Shown piece by piece: positions 34,190-46,394 of a stretch of 64,000 nt of DNA (within the stretch, counting starts at the first letter, position 1; the number at the start of each line of letters is the position of its first letter). The stretch comes from Botrytis cinerea B05.10. Its lineage: Eukaryota; Ascomycota; Leotiomycetes; Helotiales; Sclerotiniaceae. The position numbers and the translations under genes are program-made. A model generated the notes under the pieces. It worked only from the letters and a program-made list of their open reading frames with translations, was not told the DNA's origin and ran no database searches. The stretch lies in NCBI RefSeq assembly GCF_000143535.2, contig NC_037321.1, positions 2,232,001 to 2,296,000 on the forward strand, written 5' to 3'.

Positions 34190-35321
34190 ATGTCTCCTAG
34201 ATCTGTCTTCCTTTATACAAATCTCTTACTATCTTTACCCTTCTCAATTACCGCTCTTGTCCCATATATTCAAGGAACCTATCAGCAGTATGCAACTGCT
34301 ACCTATAGCCTCAAGGACACTTACAACTCGGCCAACTTCTTCTCTGCCTTTAGCTTCTTCACAGATGCAGATCCTACTCATGGATATGTATCTTATCAAT
34401 CTCAATCAGCGGCTTCAGCACAAGGTCTCATCAATACCAACAATGGCCAGGTCTACTTAGGTGTTGACTATAAAACCGTTAACCCTTCAGCTGGCCGTGC
34501 ATCCGTCAGACTTACGAGTAACAAGGCATATAATCATGGTCTCTTCATTGCTGATATTGCCCATATGCCTGGATCAATCTGCGGAGTCTGGCCCGCTTGT
34601 GAGTGATTCTTTCGAAAAGTCCACGTTGGATGGTTGGCTAATACTTGCTTCTAGTTTGGCTTGTTGGTCCTAATTGGCCATATGCAGGGTAAGTCCCTTC
34701 GTACTTTCATTTTATCCCGCTTAATTCCGGACTTCTCCACCACACCCACGATTCTGACTATGTTCTAGAGAGATCGACGTCATCGAAGGCGTTAACCTCG
34801 CCGGCACAAACAGCATGACCTTGCACACCGGACCGGGCTGTGTAATCAATACAGCTGGCTCCCAACCCGGTATTACCTTAAGCGATCCGAATTGCAATTC
34901 TAACAGCGGCTACAACGGTTGCGGTGTGCTTACTAACAAGGCCAATTCCTACGGAGATGGTTTCAACTCTGTCGGTGGCGGTGTCTATGCCATGCAATGG
35001 GAATCTTCCGGCATCTACGTATGGTTCTGGCCTCGAGGTAGTGTACCCGCCGATGTCACTGCCGGGAAACCCGTAACGGGTAATTGGGGATTACCCCTCG
35101 TGGCATTCAATGGAGGGAGTGGGTGCAACATCGATAGTTTTTTCGCGAACCAGCAGATTGTTTTCGATACCACGTTTTGTGGAGACTGGGCCGGATCGGT
35201 TTGGTCCAGTGGGAACTGTGCTAGCGTTGCAAATACTTGTAATGCGTATGTAGGGGCGAATCCGGGGGCGTTTGCGCCGGCTTATTGGTTGATTAATTCG
35301 GTTAAGGTTTATCAGCAATAG
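34190..35321 (+). CDS. Secreted glycoside hydrolase family 16 glucanase
   Basis: Exons 34190-34598, 34655-34688 (34 nt) and 34769-35321 give 331 residues. A signal peptide (about the first 22 residues, LLLSLPFSITAL) is followed by a mature beta-sandwich. The GH16 signature GEIDVIEG supplies the nucleophile Glu at about 149, the helper Asp at 151 and the acid/base Glu at 154. Other family landmarks are GVWPAFWLVGPNWPYAG before it and TGPGC, CNSNSGYNGCGV, GGVYAMQWESSGIYVWFWPR and FGG-like strands after it. These place it with endo-1,3(4)-beta-glucanases of the mixed-linkage type common in plant-associated fungi. The protein ends shortly after the domain, with no GPI signal, so it is probably free in the medium or wall. 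It acts on beta-glucans, own or host. Confidence 0.92.
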
Positions 35322-37601
35322 GGGGTTGTGTAGGGGATGTGGAGTCAAAGGTTCTGGGGTATAGTCAGGGTGTATGAGTTGCTGACCGATGATTCATGTT
35401 GAGTATTATGACTTGATGAGGTCAGGGGATAGCTAGTGCGCTCTTTTTGTGGCTTCCTGGTAGATGGGACCAAGGCGAAGGCAAAGACAGAATTGGAGGT
35501 ACAGTCGCTACCATCGTTGCGGGAGCGATTGAAGCTTTATACTTACAGCATATGGAGTTCAGTTTCTGTGTATATAGTAGGGTATCAGATTCATTTTCCA
35601 CTGATTTTAATGTTACTAGATCTTATTAGACTTTACTGGAACAGGGGGAAAGATAATTCCTTCCCATGGTTACTATCACTCTACTTTGTTAAAAGAGTAC
35701 CATAATTCACACTGTTCAAATCTCATGCCTGTGTCAAGAGCCCGTTGTCAGTCTTGATGAATCATCTCTTGAAACCCAGAACACTCAGAAAAGCTATAGT
35801 GATGGTAGAAAATGGCATTGGCAGAAAGACGAAGATATATCCTTACCACTTCTCTCCTTTGTGTCAGGTTTCCTCTGGTTTATGTATCGGCCTAGATTTC
35901 AGAATGGAACTGAACTGATATTCGACGTTATACCAAAACCAATGTTTCATCTCTTTTCAATGAATATGAAATCGACAAGATATTTTCCTTGGGTTTTATC
36001 GGTTGTTGGTTCAGGATCTCAGAATCTGAGAATCTCAGGATTCCTAATATCCGTCTGAAAAACTGGGCAATTCGTAAATTATTTATTAGTAGATTCTGTG
36101 ACGTTGTGTTATCATTTGAGGTGGATGTAACCAGGTTCGGCCAATAGGGATGTTGTAAAAATCTTCCGTTAGTCTGCACTAGACCCCGACACTAAGATAA
36201 ATTGCCATGAATCTCTTCATGTCATGTATATTCACCACCCCACGTCACATCAATATTGTCCTTGACCATTACAATCTATCAAACCTCTCAATTACAACCT
36301 ATTACCATCAGCTCAGCTCAGCTCAGCTCAGCTCACCACCCAACCAATCTCCACACTGACTTCGATCCAAACATGCCACCTTCTTTCATCTACCGCTAAG
36401 CCTTCCAAGCCTGCTGGCGTCTTGACAGAATTCTCCTCCCCCGACCACCACCCCAGGCATATCTGGCTTTCCTTCGCTCTCGTCCAAGTTCGATTAATAG
36501 AATGAAGGTATGGTGGTGGAACAAGACGCCGATGGGGAGGAATTTGTTTGTGATTGCTCCTTGGAGTGTAGCAACTCATGTTTGGTTTTATAGGTTATTG
36601 TGGAAGTCTTGAGATTACCAGAGAGTCGTGCCGAGATAGTACTGTGATGGATATTTTTAGGGAGGAATATTATGGTGGATAGGTTTACGAATCATTGGAT
36701 TTTGTTTTCGCGGAGTTACTGGGGAGGGGGAAAGGATGGAAGGGATAAAGTCTACGATCGGACGGAGGTTTGATATGCATGTTGGTCTACATGCTGCCGA
36801 TTTATACCTAACACGACGGGCTAGAACGGATTGGTCAACCTTTATGGAATATGTGTCGGGTAGATGAGATTCCTATAATTATTGTCTTGATGGTTTGAAT
36901 CGGATACTCATCTCCAGATTTTATAGCCACAGTTGGTTGGTAGTTAGGGACAAATTTATCTCCTTCGCTTCACATTTGAGATTTTTGGAAATGGGCTATT
37001 ACAACTTAATACTACATTTCATTTTGGGTTCTATATATTTCAAAATGGGGTTGCAATATTTGGGCTATCTGTCTGTGGAAAGAATGGGTAGAATGATCAA
37101 ACCAATTTGAGATATCTATCATATATGTGATCCTTTCTTGAGACTTATTGAAGCTCACTGACTCAGTCATATATTCCTTACTTTAGGAACTCGTGAATAC
37201 CATTTAAAGATGCATCAACCGAGAAATTTTCATGCCTTTGTAGACTTCCTGTTTTGAAAATCAGACAAGAACTCTCTCGTCTAGAATTATCGCTACGCAT
37301 GTTCTTCATTATGTGTTTTTGAAGCGTCTGCACTTGCGGTCTCATTATGCGCGGGCTTGCCTCGAGTATAGCCATGGCATCGATTCCTTTAATATGATCG
37401 ATGATAATGTCGAGAGAATTTGAGGGTTGCTTGCTACATAGATTAATCTGGCTGGCGGGGATCATGTACCACCAAGCTTTGGAAGTGCGCGGGATTTGAA
37501 TCCGAATGTATAATCACTCGCCAGATATTGATTGTAGCCGATTTCCTTGAAGAAAAAAAAATGATGTCTTTCAGAATTACCTGGTTCTGATCTTATCACA
37601 A
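35322..37601. other. Intergenic, simple repeats only
   Basis: About 2.3 kb between convergent genes with no supported coding region. It contains a GCTCA x5 tract at 36311-36335 and a small palindrome TCTCAGAATCTGAGA near 36017-36031. Reading frames are all short and domain-free. Confidence 0.5.
36311..36335 (+). repeat. (GCTCA)5 microsatellite
   Basis: Five perfect pentamers. Non-coding context. Confidence 0.9.
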
Positions 37602-39194
37602 TTACTTGAACTCCGCAAGGCTCTTTCCATCCCCCCCTCTACTTCCACTTCTCAGACCACGTCCTTGCAAAATCATCTTCACAACTCTCCCCAACCTCAC
37701 AACACCCTCTTCTAAATCATCCAGCTCTTCCCACGCAAAACAAAGTCTCAATCCCCTCGGCAATTTCACACTCTCATCCCCTTGCACCTCAAAAATGCTT
37801 CCTTTAGCTACCACGAGATTCTCCTCTTCTAATGCCATCTGCGCTACCAAATCTCCATCAATTCCACCTGGCAAATTCAACCAAATGAAAAAGCCTCCAA
37901 AAACTTTTGCTTCCCCTGATTCCATACCCGTATTCTCAACTGTCACACCCAATGGGCCCAATTCCCTCTTAATCGCGCTCATCATCCTCTCGCATCTCTC
38001 CTTGTAAGCAGGCTGAAGTGTCCCCTCGATATGTTTCATCAAATCTCCCGATCTTAAAACCTGATCAACAATAGTAGCAGTCAACTGACTTGCGCATCCA
38101 CCACTCCTCGAACTACCCACCAAACTCAATCCTAACGCGAATTTAGGAGTTGCTTCGACCCATCCGGTTCGAACACCTGGTCCCGCTATTTTACTGAATG
38201 AACCGTTACTTACTGCATTTCCGAAACTGGCTACATCGGGAATGGGCTCAAGTGTACGGTCGATATCGACGAGGCGGGGAAGTAAAGCCTTTTTAAGAGG
38301 AGCCTCAGAGGTAGATGATGAAGTGGGCCATTGGAGAAAATCATAAACATCGTCTGTGACGATTAATGCATCGTATTCGCGAGCCAATTTAACAAGAGAA
38401 GTGCGACAAGACAGCGTCATTGTTTTTCCAGACGGGTTTGAAAATGTTGGGACACAGTAGATAATATTTTTATAGATCTTACCCCATGGCCTCGATTTTG
38501 AGTCTTTGATAGGCTGTCCACGTTGGTTAGCCTCATTCTTTGCCATTCTGTCATACACGAAATTTTACAACTCCAAAACTGACATTGACATCTTTCAAAT
38601 AACGTGAAACACCTGACATACCTCGACACCTCTATCCTCCTTGCCAGTCTCCTTCATCATACTTTCTAATCCTTCCAAGTCCACCCCCTCATCGCCCTCC
38701 CCAACAGCTCTAACTCGCAGCCCACTATCATCGAAGATTCTCCCCGCCAAAAAATACCCGGGCGTAACCATCCACACTCTCGTAACTAGTGGATCCGTAT
38801 ATGTCTGCAATATACACGCTAGATTTTGCGATGCTCCTCCCGTGATGCATATCCTATCGGCTTCTGGACTTGTCAGTGTACCTTGATTATCTTTATTCCA
38901 CAGTTTTCGATTGTTATTTTCTTCGTCCGAGTTGGAGGCAGAGGAAGGATAATACTCAGAGTAAAATTCTCGAAGCCATATCGCCACGCTCTCCCTCATA
39001 TTTGATGGTCCCGGATCCGGTCCATACAATAATCCCGGATTAGCTAGATCTGGATTTGTAAGGACTTTGTTTGCTGCATTCTGGATATACGCAGTAGGAA
39101 GGAGAGAAGTATGAGGCCAGCCTCTCAGAAGATTAATTTGTCTCTTTGGTGGACTAATCATAGGCTTAGTGATTGAGGGGTAATTCTTGGTCAT
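37602..39194 (-). CDS. PLP-dependent aminotransferase class I/II (aminoadipate/aromatic type)
   Basis: Exons 39194-38622 and 38513-37602 on the minus strand encode 494 residues. It follows the fold-type I aminotransferase pattern: INLLRGWPHTSLLP near the start, LLYGPDPGPSNMRE, ITGGASQNLACI (cofactor phosphate loop), VPTFSNPSGKTM, VTDDVYDFLQW (Asp and Tyr contacting PLP), NGSFSKIAGPGVRTGW with the Schiff-base Lys at about 299, and FGGFFIWLNLPGG with RLCFAWEE at the end. This is the Aro8/2-aminoadipate-like group. The intron acceptor at 38514 was chosen because a GCTAAC branch site lies just upstream and it restores the conserved segment. An earlier in-frame ATG at 39314 would add 40 residues, mostly a TSTSTS run from a microsatellite, so it is less likely. 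Confidence 0.86.
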
Positions 39195-40224
39195 GATGAA
39201 CGTTGGGTAATGTAATGTGGTTGTTGAAGTTGAAGTTGAAGTTGATGTTGATGTTGATGTTGGATACAGGACATCTGATTGTGATATAATGTGATATAAT
39301 GATGTGATGCGCACGGACTCATAAAGCTCTCCTCGAGGTTACAAATGAACTTGCTAAATCATGATTATTTCAAAATACATTTCATTGCTTTTGAAATGGA
39401 GCACATCATTACTTGACGGATATCAAATCATTGTACCAGATTTCAAGATGCTTAGAGTAATACGTAAAGGGTTGTATGGCTACGAGTTCCAATCATTTTC
39501 GTTGGGATCGACATAAACAGTACGCCCTTTATCAAACAGAAGTGGGGGTTGATGATAGATAGATGTTAGGAAGAAATACAGAAGTATAATTCGGATTGTC
39601 ATTTCACTCTTTGAAGAGAAACCTGAACCATGATTCTATCTAGGTGATCGAGTGTGTTGCTTTATTCATTCACATAGACGTCACATCATATTCAGAATGT
39701 TCCATCAAAACTTTGTATATGTTTTCATGATTTTAGAATATTTTATTCATCTGAAAATTGTGTTAAGAAGCCATTTCCATTTGGCATTGCTGTCATCCCG
39801 AATGTACAGCCATAGAGCAAAACATATTGCAATGAAGTACTTATGATTGAGAGTTTTCTTGGGAATCCTCGTGAATATTTCAATGTCCAGACGATCCCTT
39901 TTTGTTACCCTTCATATCGTTGTAAATAATGACCTCCATGTCATCCAAACCTATGCCTATGCCTCTCGAAAACAGTAAGAAGCAAGTCATGACTGCGTGC
40001 AAATGTACATTGCGATCCATAACGCAACCCAAATTGCTTAATGATCGCTGACAAGACAAAAACCCACTCACGAGGGTTTTGAAGTTACAAGTGTAGATAT
40101 TTTGAAGAAGAAAGTGGTGTTGTGCAGAAAGAAAAAGGTCGTTCCTATAAATACACGTTGAAGGTTCAATATTCATGAAAGAATATGATAACCATTATCG
40201 TGTCTTCTTGAACTTTCCCGACAG
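39195..40224. other. Intergenic between tandem minus-strand genes
   Basis: About 1 kb. It contains the aminotransferase leader (with the GTTGAA tract) and the 3' flank of the RGG-protein gene. Frames such as minus 39880-40176 have no recognisable domain. Confidence 0.5.
39220..39265 (+). repeat. Trinucleotide-like GTTGAA/GTTGAT tract
   Basis: A run of GTTGAA then GTTGAT hexamers just upstream of the aminotransferase ATG. On the minus strand it reads as alternating Ser/Thr codons if translation began at 39314. Confidence 0.8.
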
Positions 40225-43200
40225 TTAAGTGTGAACTGGTGTGGCAGTGTGGCGGTTCCAGCTACTATTATTCCCAAAGCCTCTTCCACCACGGCCACGT
40301 CCAGAAGTATTGTTTGTATTTGAAGGTTGGGTTTCACGAGGAGTGGAGGAAGAGCCACTGTTGGTGTCTCTTCCACTACGGTTACCTCTTGGATGTGTCG
40401 ACGAAGTTTGTCTTGATCCGCCGCGCCCACGTCGCGGGTTGCTTCTAGCCTGAGATACTGTAAGCTGAACCGATTTAGACTTTTCCTGACCGGGTAGCAA
40501 AATTATAAGAGAAGCGGCATTGTTGCTGATCTCCGGTGGGAATTGCATTGGTTCTGCGGATGTTGTGTCAGACATAAGAAACTTTCGAGGAATATTTCTT
40601 GGAGGAGGAGCAGGTTCAAGGGCGTTTTGTGGCGTAATTCGTGGAATATTGATGACAGGTAACGAGCCCATTTCCTGTTCTTCGAAACATTCCTCCGCAG
40701 CCGGCTTTGTGTCGAGTGATTCTTGTTCGCCAATCAAATTCTCGTTGGCGGACCCAGGAAGGGAAACCACAGTGGTAGTAGAAGTGTGTGACTCAGATGA
40801 ATGATCAAATGCGCGTCTGCTAGAAGAATCGACAGCAAGAGCATGAGTTCTTGGCGGAGACTTCTTGCCGAACAACTGATCAATTTTTTCCTTCCATTCC
40901 CCTGTTTGGGTGGATGAAGTTGCACCTCTGCGAATATCATAAGAAGTTGACCCAGCTCGCGCGAGTCCTTGACGAGCTACCATACCAGGAATTTGACTGA
41001 TGGCAGGAACTGCAGGGGCTGCGGCCGCGGCTGCAAAGGATGTTGGACGGGGAGGAGCAACTGGGGCAACGATAGTTGGAGGTGGCAATCTAACAACAGG
41101 TAACGGAGGTGGTAGAGCTACATGTGGACTTGCAAAGTCGCTATCATATGCCGGATGACCAGCCATGGTAGGCGGAGGTGGAGATGGTGATGATGATCGT
41201 TCAAAACCATGGCCATTCATCTCGTCAAGGCGAACGTCGCGATTGTGGCTCGGGAAGAACTTTGACTCTCGATGTGTACTTGATGCATTAGTCTCTTGAC
41301 CCGGCCATGCATTGTTGTTGTACTGTGTTCGAGACAAATCTGGTCGAGCGTTGCCGCGAGAAGCATTTTCCGTCAAAACTGAAGGAGTCGACGATCTTCC
41401 ATCGACTAAAGCAGTCGAAACCTTCTTCGTCTTGCTTCTCGTGCCATCTTCATTTAATGTAACTTGCTTCCAGGTATCTTCGTAGACAGGCTGAGGAAGC
41501 TCCTCTACAATACCAGCTGCTTCTAATTCACGTTTGCGCTCCATTTCCTCCTGGTGTTGTTGATGAAGAATTGCATCCTCTTGTGATATCCTGTCAGGTA
41601 CACCACCCCAAACCTGTCTAGCCATAGACTTTCGCTGCTCATCCTCGTATGATCTTGGTGGCTGGGATACTCTGTTCGCCGATGGAGGTCCGATTGGAGG
41701 TGGTCGAGAATTGTATTGGTTTTGACCACGATTTGCCTGGTAAGAACCATTACCACGGTTTGCACCAGGCGGTCCAATTGGTCCTGGATGTGCGGATGAA
41801 TGAGGCATATCTGAGAGTGATTGACGAGACATCTCTGGAAGCCTATTCAATTCTGGATTAAAAGTACCGTTTCCAATTGTTTTTTCGTTTGTGGGAGGCC
41901 CCCAAATCCGCGAAGATGAATTTTGTGGTGGTGGGGGCGCAGCCGACCATGAAGTGAATCTATCGGCGGGATAATTTGAAGCTGAGTTCCTCTGCCATGA
42001 TTGCGAATTTCGATTATCAGGCACAGGTTGTTGCGTAGGCGCCGAAGCACTGGGCTGGAAGACACCATTTGATCGTGAATCGGAGCCAGTAGAATTTCCT
42101 TCAACATGTCCGACATTATCGTTTTCATTTGTGATGTCCGATTTAAGCACGTGTGCATCATTGGAGGTTTCCGTCGATTTCGTTAGAACGGGTGATTTTG
42201 CTTCGCGGGCTTGAATAGAGGTAGGAACGCTTTCTTCTTTAACCGGCTCATCCTTAACCTTTTTCTTCTCTGGAGGTGGACCCATTGCTTCAAGCTTAAT
42301 ACGGATACGCTCCTTTCTCTCCGCTTCCTCTTTGGCTTCAGCCTCTTGTCTTCTCTTGATAGCAAGTTCACGAGTTCGTCTCATGATAATCTTTTGTTCT
42401 TCCAAAGCATCATCATCACGTGCAGCGCCCATCGGTGGGCCTTGTAGAGGACCATGCATGTGAATGTCATTCGAACCTGAAGCAAGCTGTCCATGAGTAG
42501 AATGAGGAGATGCATGACTAACAGCTGGCGATGCGCGGGATTGCCATGGTTGACTTTGATTTGGATAACCTCGTTGCTGATGTTGCTGGTTTGGATAATT
42601 TTGACCAGACGGGGAGAAATTTCTTGGTGAAGACGGCGCATCACTTACAGCTGCCAATGAGCCTCTGCGTACATTTAACATTTCTTGAGGTGGTGGCATA
42701 TCATGACCACGGCTCATACGCCTAGCGAAATTTCCACTTCCCCCACTAACATTAGAAGAAGTGCGACGGCGCCCATAATTGCCTTGTTGCGCACTCGTGT
42801 GATGAGTCTGAAAAGCGGCAGATGGCTCTGCGGGGCCATCCTGGTGCGATGGTCGTTGAAGGACTGCAGGGCCACGAGATTGTCCGTCGGACCTGGACGC
42901 TCCACGTCGACCCTCATTCACAGGCTCATACCGACCAGATTGAGAATTGTAGAGCTCCCGGCTAGCATGTGCGTTACTTTCTCTCCATGTTCGGCTGAAA
43001 TCATCGGCCGCAATTTCCTTCGCAGGTGGTTGTGGCATACCAGAAAATCCATGAGGATCGCGTTGGTTAAATCTATTTTGCTGAGATTGTTGCTGAGATT
43101 GTTGAGCCATGTCAATTGCGACAGGAGCCACTTTTTCGACTGGAGGAAGTTGGGCCCATGGAGATTTAACGGGCGTTGGAGGCCCAGGTGGTTTTGCAAC

Positions 43201-44276
43201 GAGAGTAGGTTTTTCGGGAGCACCTTTGAGCACCAATCCAGCTTTTCCAGACCCAAGTCGAGGAGCAGGAGCAGCTATCACCTGAGGTGCTGGTGATTTT
43301 GATGGCTTTGGTGCGGGTTCGGTTTTTTTAATTTCCTTTACGACTGGCGCAGGCTCTGGTACGGGTTCGGGAGGTGGAGGGGGTGCATCATCTGCGTGCG
43401 GTAGAGTAATCTTCGTGCCGTCCGTCCATTCAATCGATTCAGGTGCCCAATCATCATCGTCATCATCGATATCTGCCCAATTTGCCTGCTTACCAGGGTC
43501 ATCTGATTGTAATCTAGTCGCTAAATGAATACCATAACGTTGCTTGAGTTCCTCATCTGTAAATCGTTTTGGCTCTGGTGGGGCAGCAGCTGTCTCGTGT
43601 TAGAATCTTCCCCCTTTCAACATATTGTGTAACATACGTCTGTTTTTGTTCCACACGGCACTCGCATCCGGAGCACCACCAGCTTTTCCACCATTTGCGG
43701 TAGTTGAAGCTCGTGGAGTTGAATCACGGAGGCCACTGCCTGATTTTGCGACCAACCTAGGTTTCGGTGTGGTTGAAGTTGAAGCCGTCAAAGCTGTTGG
43801 CGCAGTATTAGAAGCTGCAGGACCTTTATCTCCAACCTTCGATGGGACTGCGGCCGTGGAAGCTTTCGATGCCAAAAATGTCTTGTTTACTGAAACTGCC
43901 TTGAAAGAGGGGACTGGTTTCTTGAGGGTCGAGGTTGTTCGAACATGGCCACCTTTGTCATCACCAATTTTCGAGGCTTCCGCTTTTGTACCTTCAGTAT
44001 CCGATCCTCCATTAACACTGACCTCCGCCGAGTTATTGTTGGTGACTTCGAGAGAATCCGAATCTTGTTTACTTCCATCTTTGTCGGCAGTTGCTCCATC
44101 TACAGAGAGAAATTTGTCGGAGGGGACATCTTGACTCTTAGTTTCAGTAGTGTTCTAGGCGCATGTCAGCATTTTCGATTAGGTGCAAGGGGTCATTGAA
44201 TATATAGACTAACCAGCTCATGATCAGGAGTTATAGATGACGTCGCGAAGTTCTGAGGAGTGGCTTCAGTTGCCAT
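40225..44276 (-). CDS. Large disordered RGG-box protein, function unknown
   Basis: Exons 44276-44214, 44154-43638 and 43589-40225 give 1,314 residues; introns are 59 and 48 bp. It starts MATEATPQNF and has a short conserved-looking element, KKPVPSFKAVSVNKTFLASKA, before the second intron. After that intron come PPEPKRFTDEELKQRYGIHLATRL, then NWADIDDDDDDWAPESIEW. The centre has a charged helix (RELAIKRRQEAEAKEEAERKERIRIKLEA), long Gln/Ser/Pro/Asn-rich stretches and an EEMERKRELEAAG helix. The C-terminus is RGG-rich (RRGRGG, RGRGGRGFG). RGG tails and acidic-Trp motifs point to an RNA- or translation-associated protein, perhaps in condensates, but no folded domain is evident. It is probably a fungus-specific conserved protein; I cannot name it. 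Confidence 0.8.
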
Positions 44277-45589
44277 CATACGTCTTCAAAATGTTTATTT
44301 GGTATCGAAGTAACTGCGCATACGTTGACCCGATGGTATTCGTGAAGGTACAAGCTTTCTAAACCTTGAAGATGTAAATATGGTGGGGGGAATTCGTTTT
44401 CGTAAATATGAGGTTGGCTTGCGACAAATTAGGTAAGATATCTCCAATAAAGGCAGTCGCAATATCTTCTATCTGAGGTAACTGGAATCCGGAGAAGCAG
44501 AAGGAGGAAGGAGGCAATGGGAGAAAGTATTGAAGTTGATTTATCTTCTTGCGGGAGACTTTCATACGATACGGCCACTATTATGTATCATGTCGAAGTT
44601 TAAGGTACGGACCATTCAAAGTATGGCTCTAACCCCTTTGGGCGATAGCGTGATAATCTTAAGCGTTAGCGTTTGAATCTCCTCGAGGCTGAAGTGAATT
44701 TTAATATGAACAAAAAAAAGGTCAGTGTGTGTGTGCACCCTTAGTAATGACATGTTGTGAATCAGTCACATATCACTTTCTTGTCTTTGTTGATATGATG
44801 AATTCCTATTAAATTCGAATTCAAATCAATGCAGCATAGAAGATACACTAGCACACATCCTTCCGGTGAAATATACTCACCTCATCGTTTTGATATCGAA
44901 CGAGAGCCAGTGGGGGAGATTTTAGATATTCACAACGCCAATGGGGTTATCTTACTGTTTTGGAGTCACAGCTACATCGGCTGCTTGATCCAGAAGATAA
45001 CCCAAAACATAAAGGTGGGACAAACTCGGGGTGACATGCGACTGTTGCATTGCGAAAAGGAATGAGCCAGTCAATTCTCGCGATGTAATAATGAGGGTTT
45101 AAATTGTTTCTGAGCTCATTTCCTCCCACGGGACTGTTCCTTCAAATTTTAGTACCCCGAAGACTGTTCATAAGGTATGGCTGTGATAGTAAAGACAATG
45201 GTATTAAGTGAAGGCTGCAATCTAGCACACTTCTAGAGGGATCATTACCTGTTAGGCCCCGCAAAATTTCGATAAAGGGGAATGCAAACATGGAATGAAT
45301 CTCAACAGTCTTAAATTGGCTATATGCGGTAGCCATCGCTTTGCCTGTGATGAGTGTGCTATACGAGTGTAGGCTTGTTGGGTTGGAATGGGTTCTTCCA
45401 CCACAGGGTAATAATTCCTAGGGTTGTTTGAGGGTTCAAATTGCGTCACACCCAATATAATGGCCACAACGCATGAGATCCAACTAACGGCTTGTCTGGT
45501 ATTCATCTATTCCTTTCCTTATTTACACCCAAGTAACACAATGCCCGCGTATGTTCTCCATCGACCTTCCTCTCTCCTTGATCATCCAT
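44277..45589. other. Intergenic, no supported gene
   Basis: About 1.3 kb. It starts with the promoter of the RGG-protein gene; a GTGTGTGTGTG tract lies near 44725. Frames on both strands are short and unremarkable. Confidence 0.5.
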
Positions 45590-46127
45590 CTAGTGAGCAT
45601 TGTTCTTGTGGTGACCTGCCCCGTATTGTTAGTTATCTAGTGATCCACAAAGATCCAAAGGTGTAAAGGCTTACGCAAGTGGAAGTAGTAGTTTTGAGCA
45701 TAACCAATACCGACCAAAAAGATCAAGGCGTGAATGATAGGTGTGGCAGAAGGGTTCTTTCCGAAGTACTTGGCTTGGTATCTACCCAACAAACCCTTGG
45801 CCTTAATCTCTGGTGCTGGTCCGCGGGGAAGCTTCTCGTAGAAGCTAACTACACGTTGCATACGGGCAGCATCTTTGGCAGCTCCGAGTCCCTAGCCCAT
45901 CGTTAGAATTGATATTTGTGCGGCTTGGATTTCGGGGGTTGTGGGGGACGATGAAGAGCCCGAGAAGTAGGAGAACAAAGACGTTGGCGGAGAAACATAA
46001 CTTACAGATGGAGAAGCAACCTAGTCTCGAGTTAGTTCGGTTTATAAGTGAGAAGTATGGAGGGGTATAGAGGACATACCTTGGGGGGGATGAGGGTGGA
46101 AAGAGCTCTGCGTGTAACGAAACTCAT
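45590..46127 (-). CDS. ATP17: Mitochondrial F1Fo-ATP synthase subunit f
   Basis: Four exons on the minus strand, 46127-46080, 46020-46006 (only 15 nt), 45891-45675 and 45615-45590, give 101 residues. The protein starts MSFVTRRALSTLIPPK, then VASPS from the microexon, then GLGAAKDAARMQRVVSFYEKLPRGPAPEIKAKG. A single membrane helix (IIHALIFLVGIGYAQNYY) follows, and the short end FHLRHHKNNAH is typical of fungal subunit f. The protein sits in the inner membrane in the Fo stalk region. All three introns keep phase and the last has a CTAAC branch site. A further putative intron lies in the 5' leader (about 46136-46213, GTATGT...GTAG). Confidence 0.92.
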
Positions 46128-46394
46128 CTTGGAGACTACCACAGAAAATCAGCCCAATTGATCTTCGCGCAATAAGCGATCTCATTAATTATATGCTCTG
46201 CATTAATACATACCTTTTCTGACGTCGTGATGAAATCTAGGAACGGTGAAATGATGTTGTCTTCAACCTTCCCTCAAATCTCGTTCCGAAAGCCTCCACT
46301 AGTGCGCTTATGTAAGCACATCCCGGAGCCTCAAGGAACCTCGAAATCAAACATCCAATAATCTTCCCCTCAATTGCGACTTACTATACACAAT
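46128..46394. promoter_or_regulatory. Bidirectional promoter, ATP17 / NDUFS4
   Basis: The start codons of two oxidative-phosphorylation genes face away from each other across 267 bp. About 78 bp of this (46136-46213) looks like a 5' UTR intron of the ATP synthase gene, with GTATGT and GTAG ends. What remains for shared promoter elements is therefore about 180 bp. No TATA box is evident. Co-regulation is inferred from arrangement and function only. Confidence 0.6.

Noticed and set aside
37485..37520. Possible tRNA T-arm (GATTCAAATCC-like) on the minus strand
   Set aside because: The flanking bases do not form a T-stem and no acceptor, D or anticodon arm is found at the right distances.
39195..39314. 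Upstream ATG adding 40 residues to the aminotransferase
   Set aside because: The extension is mainly a Thr/Ser run from a simple repeat and lies before the usual start of the family; kept only as an alternative.
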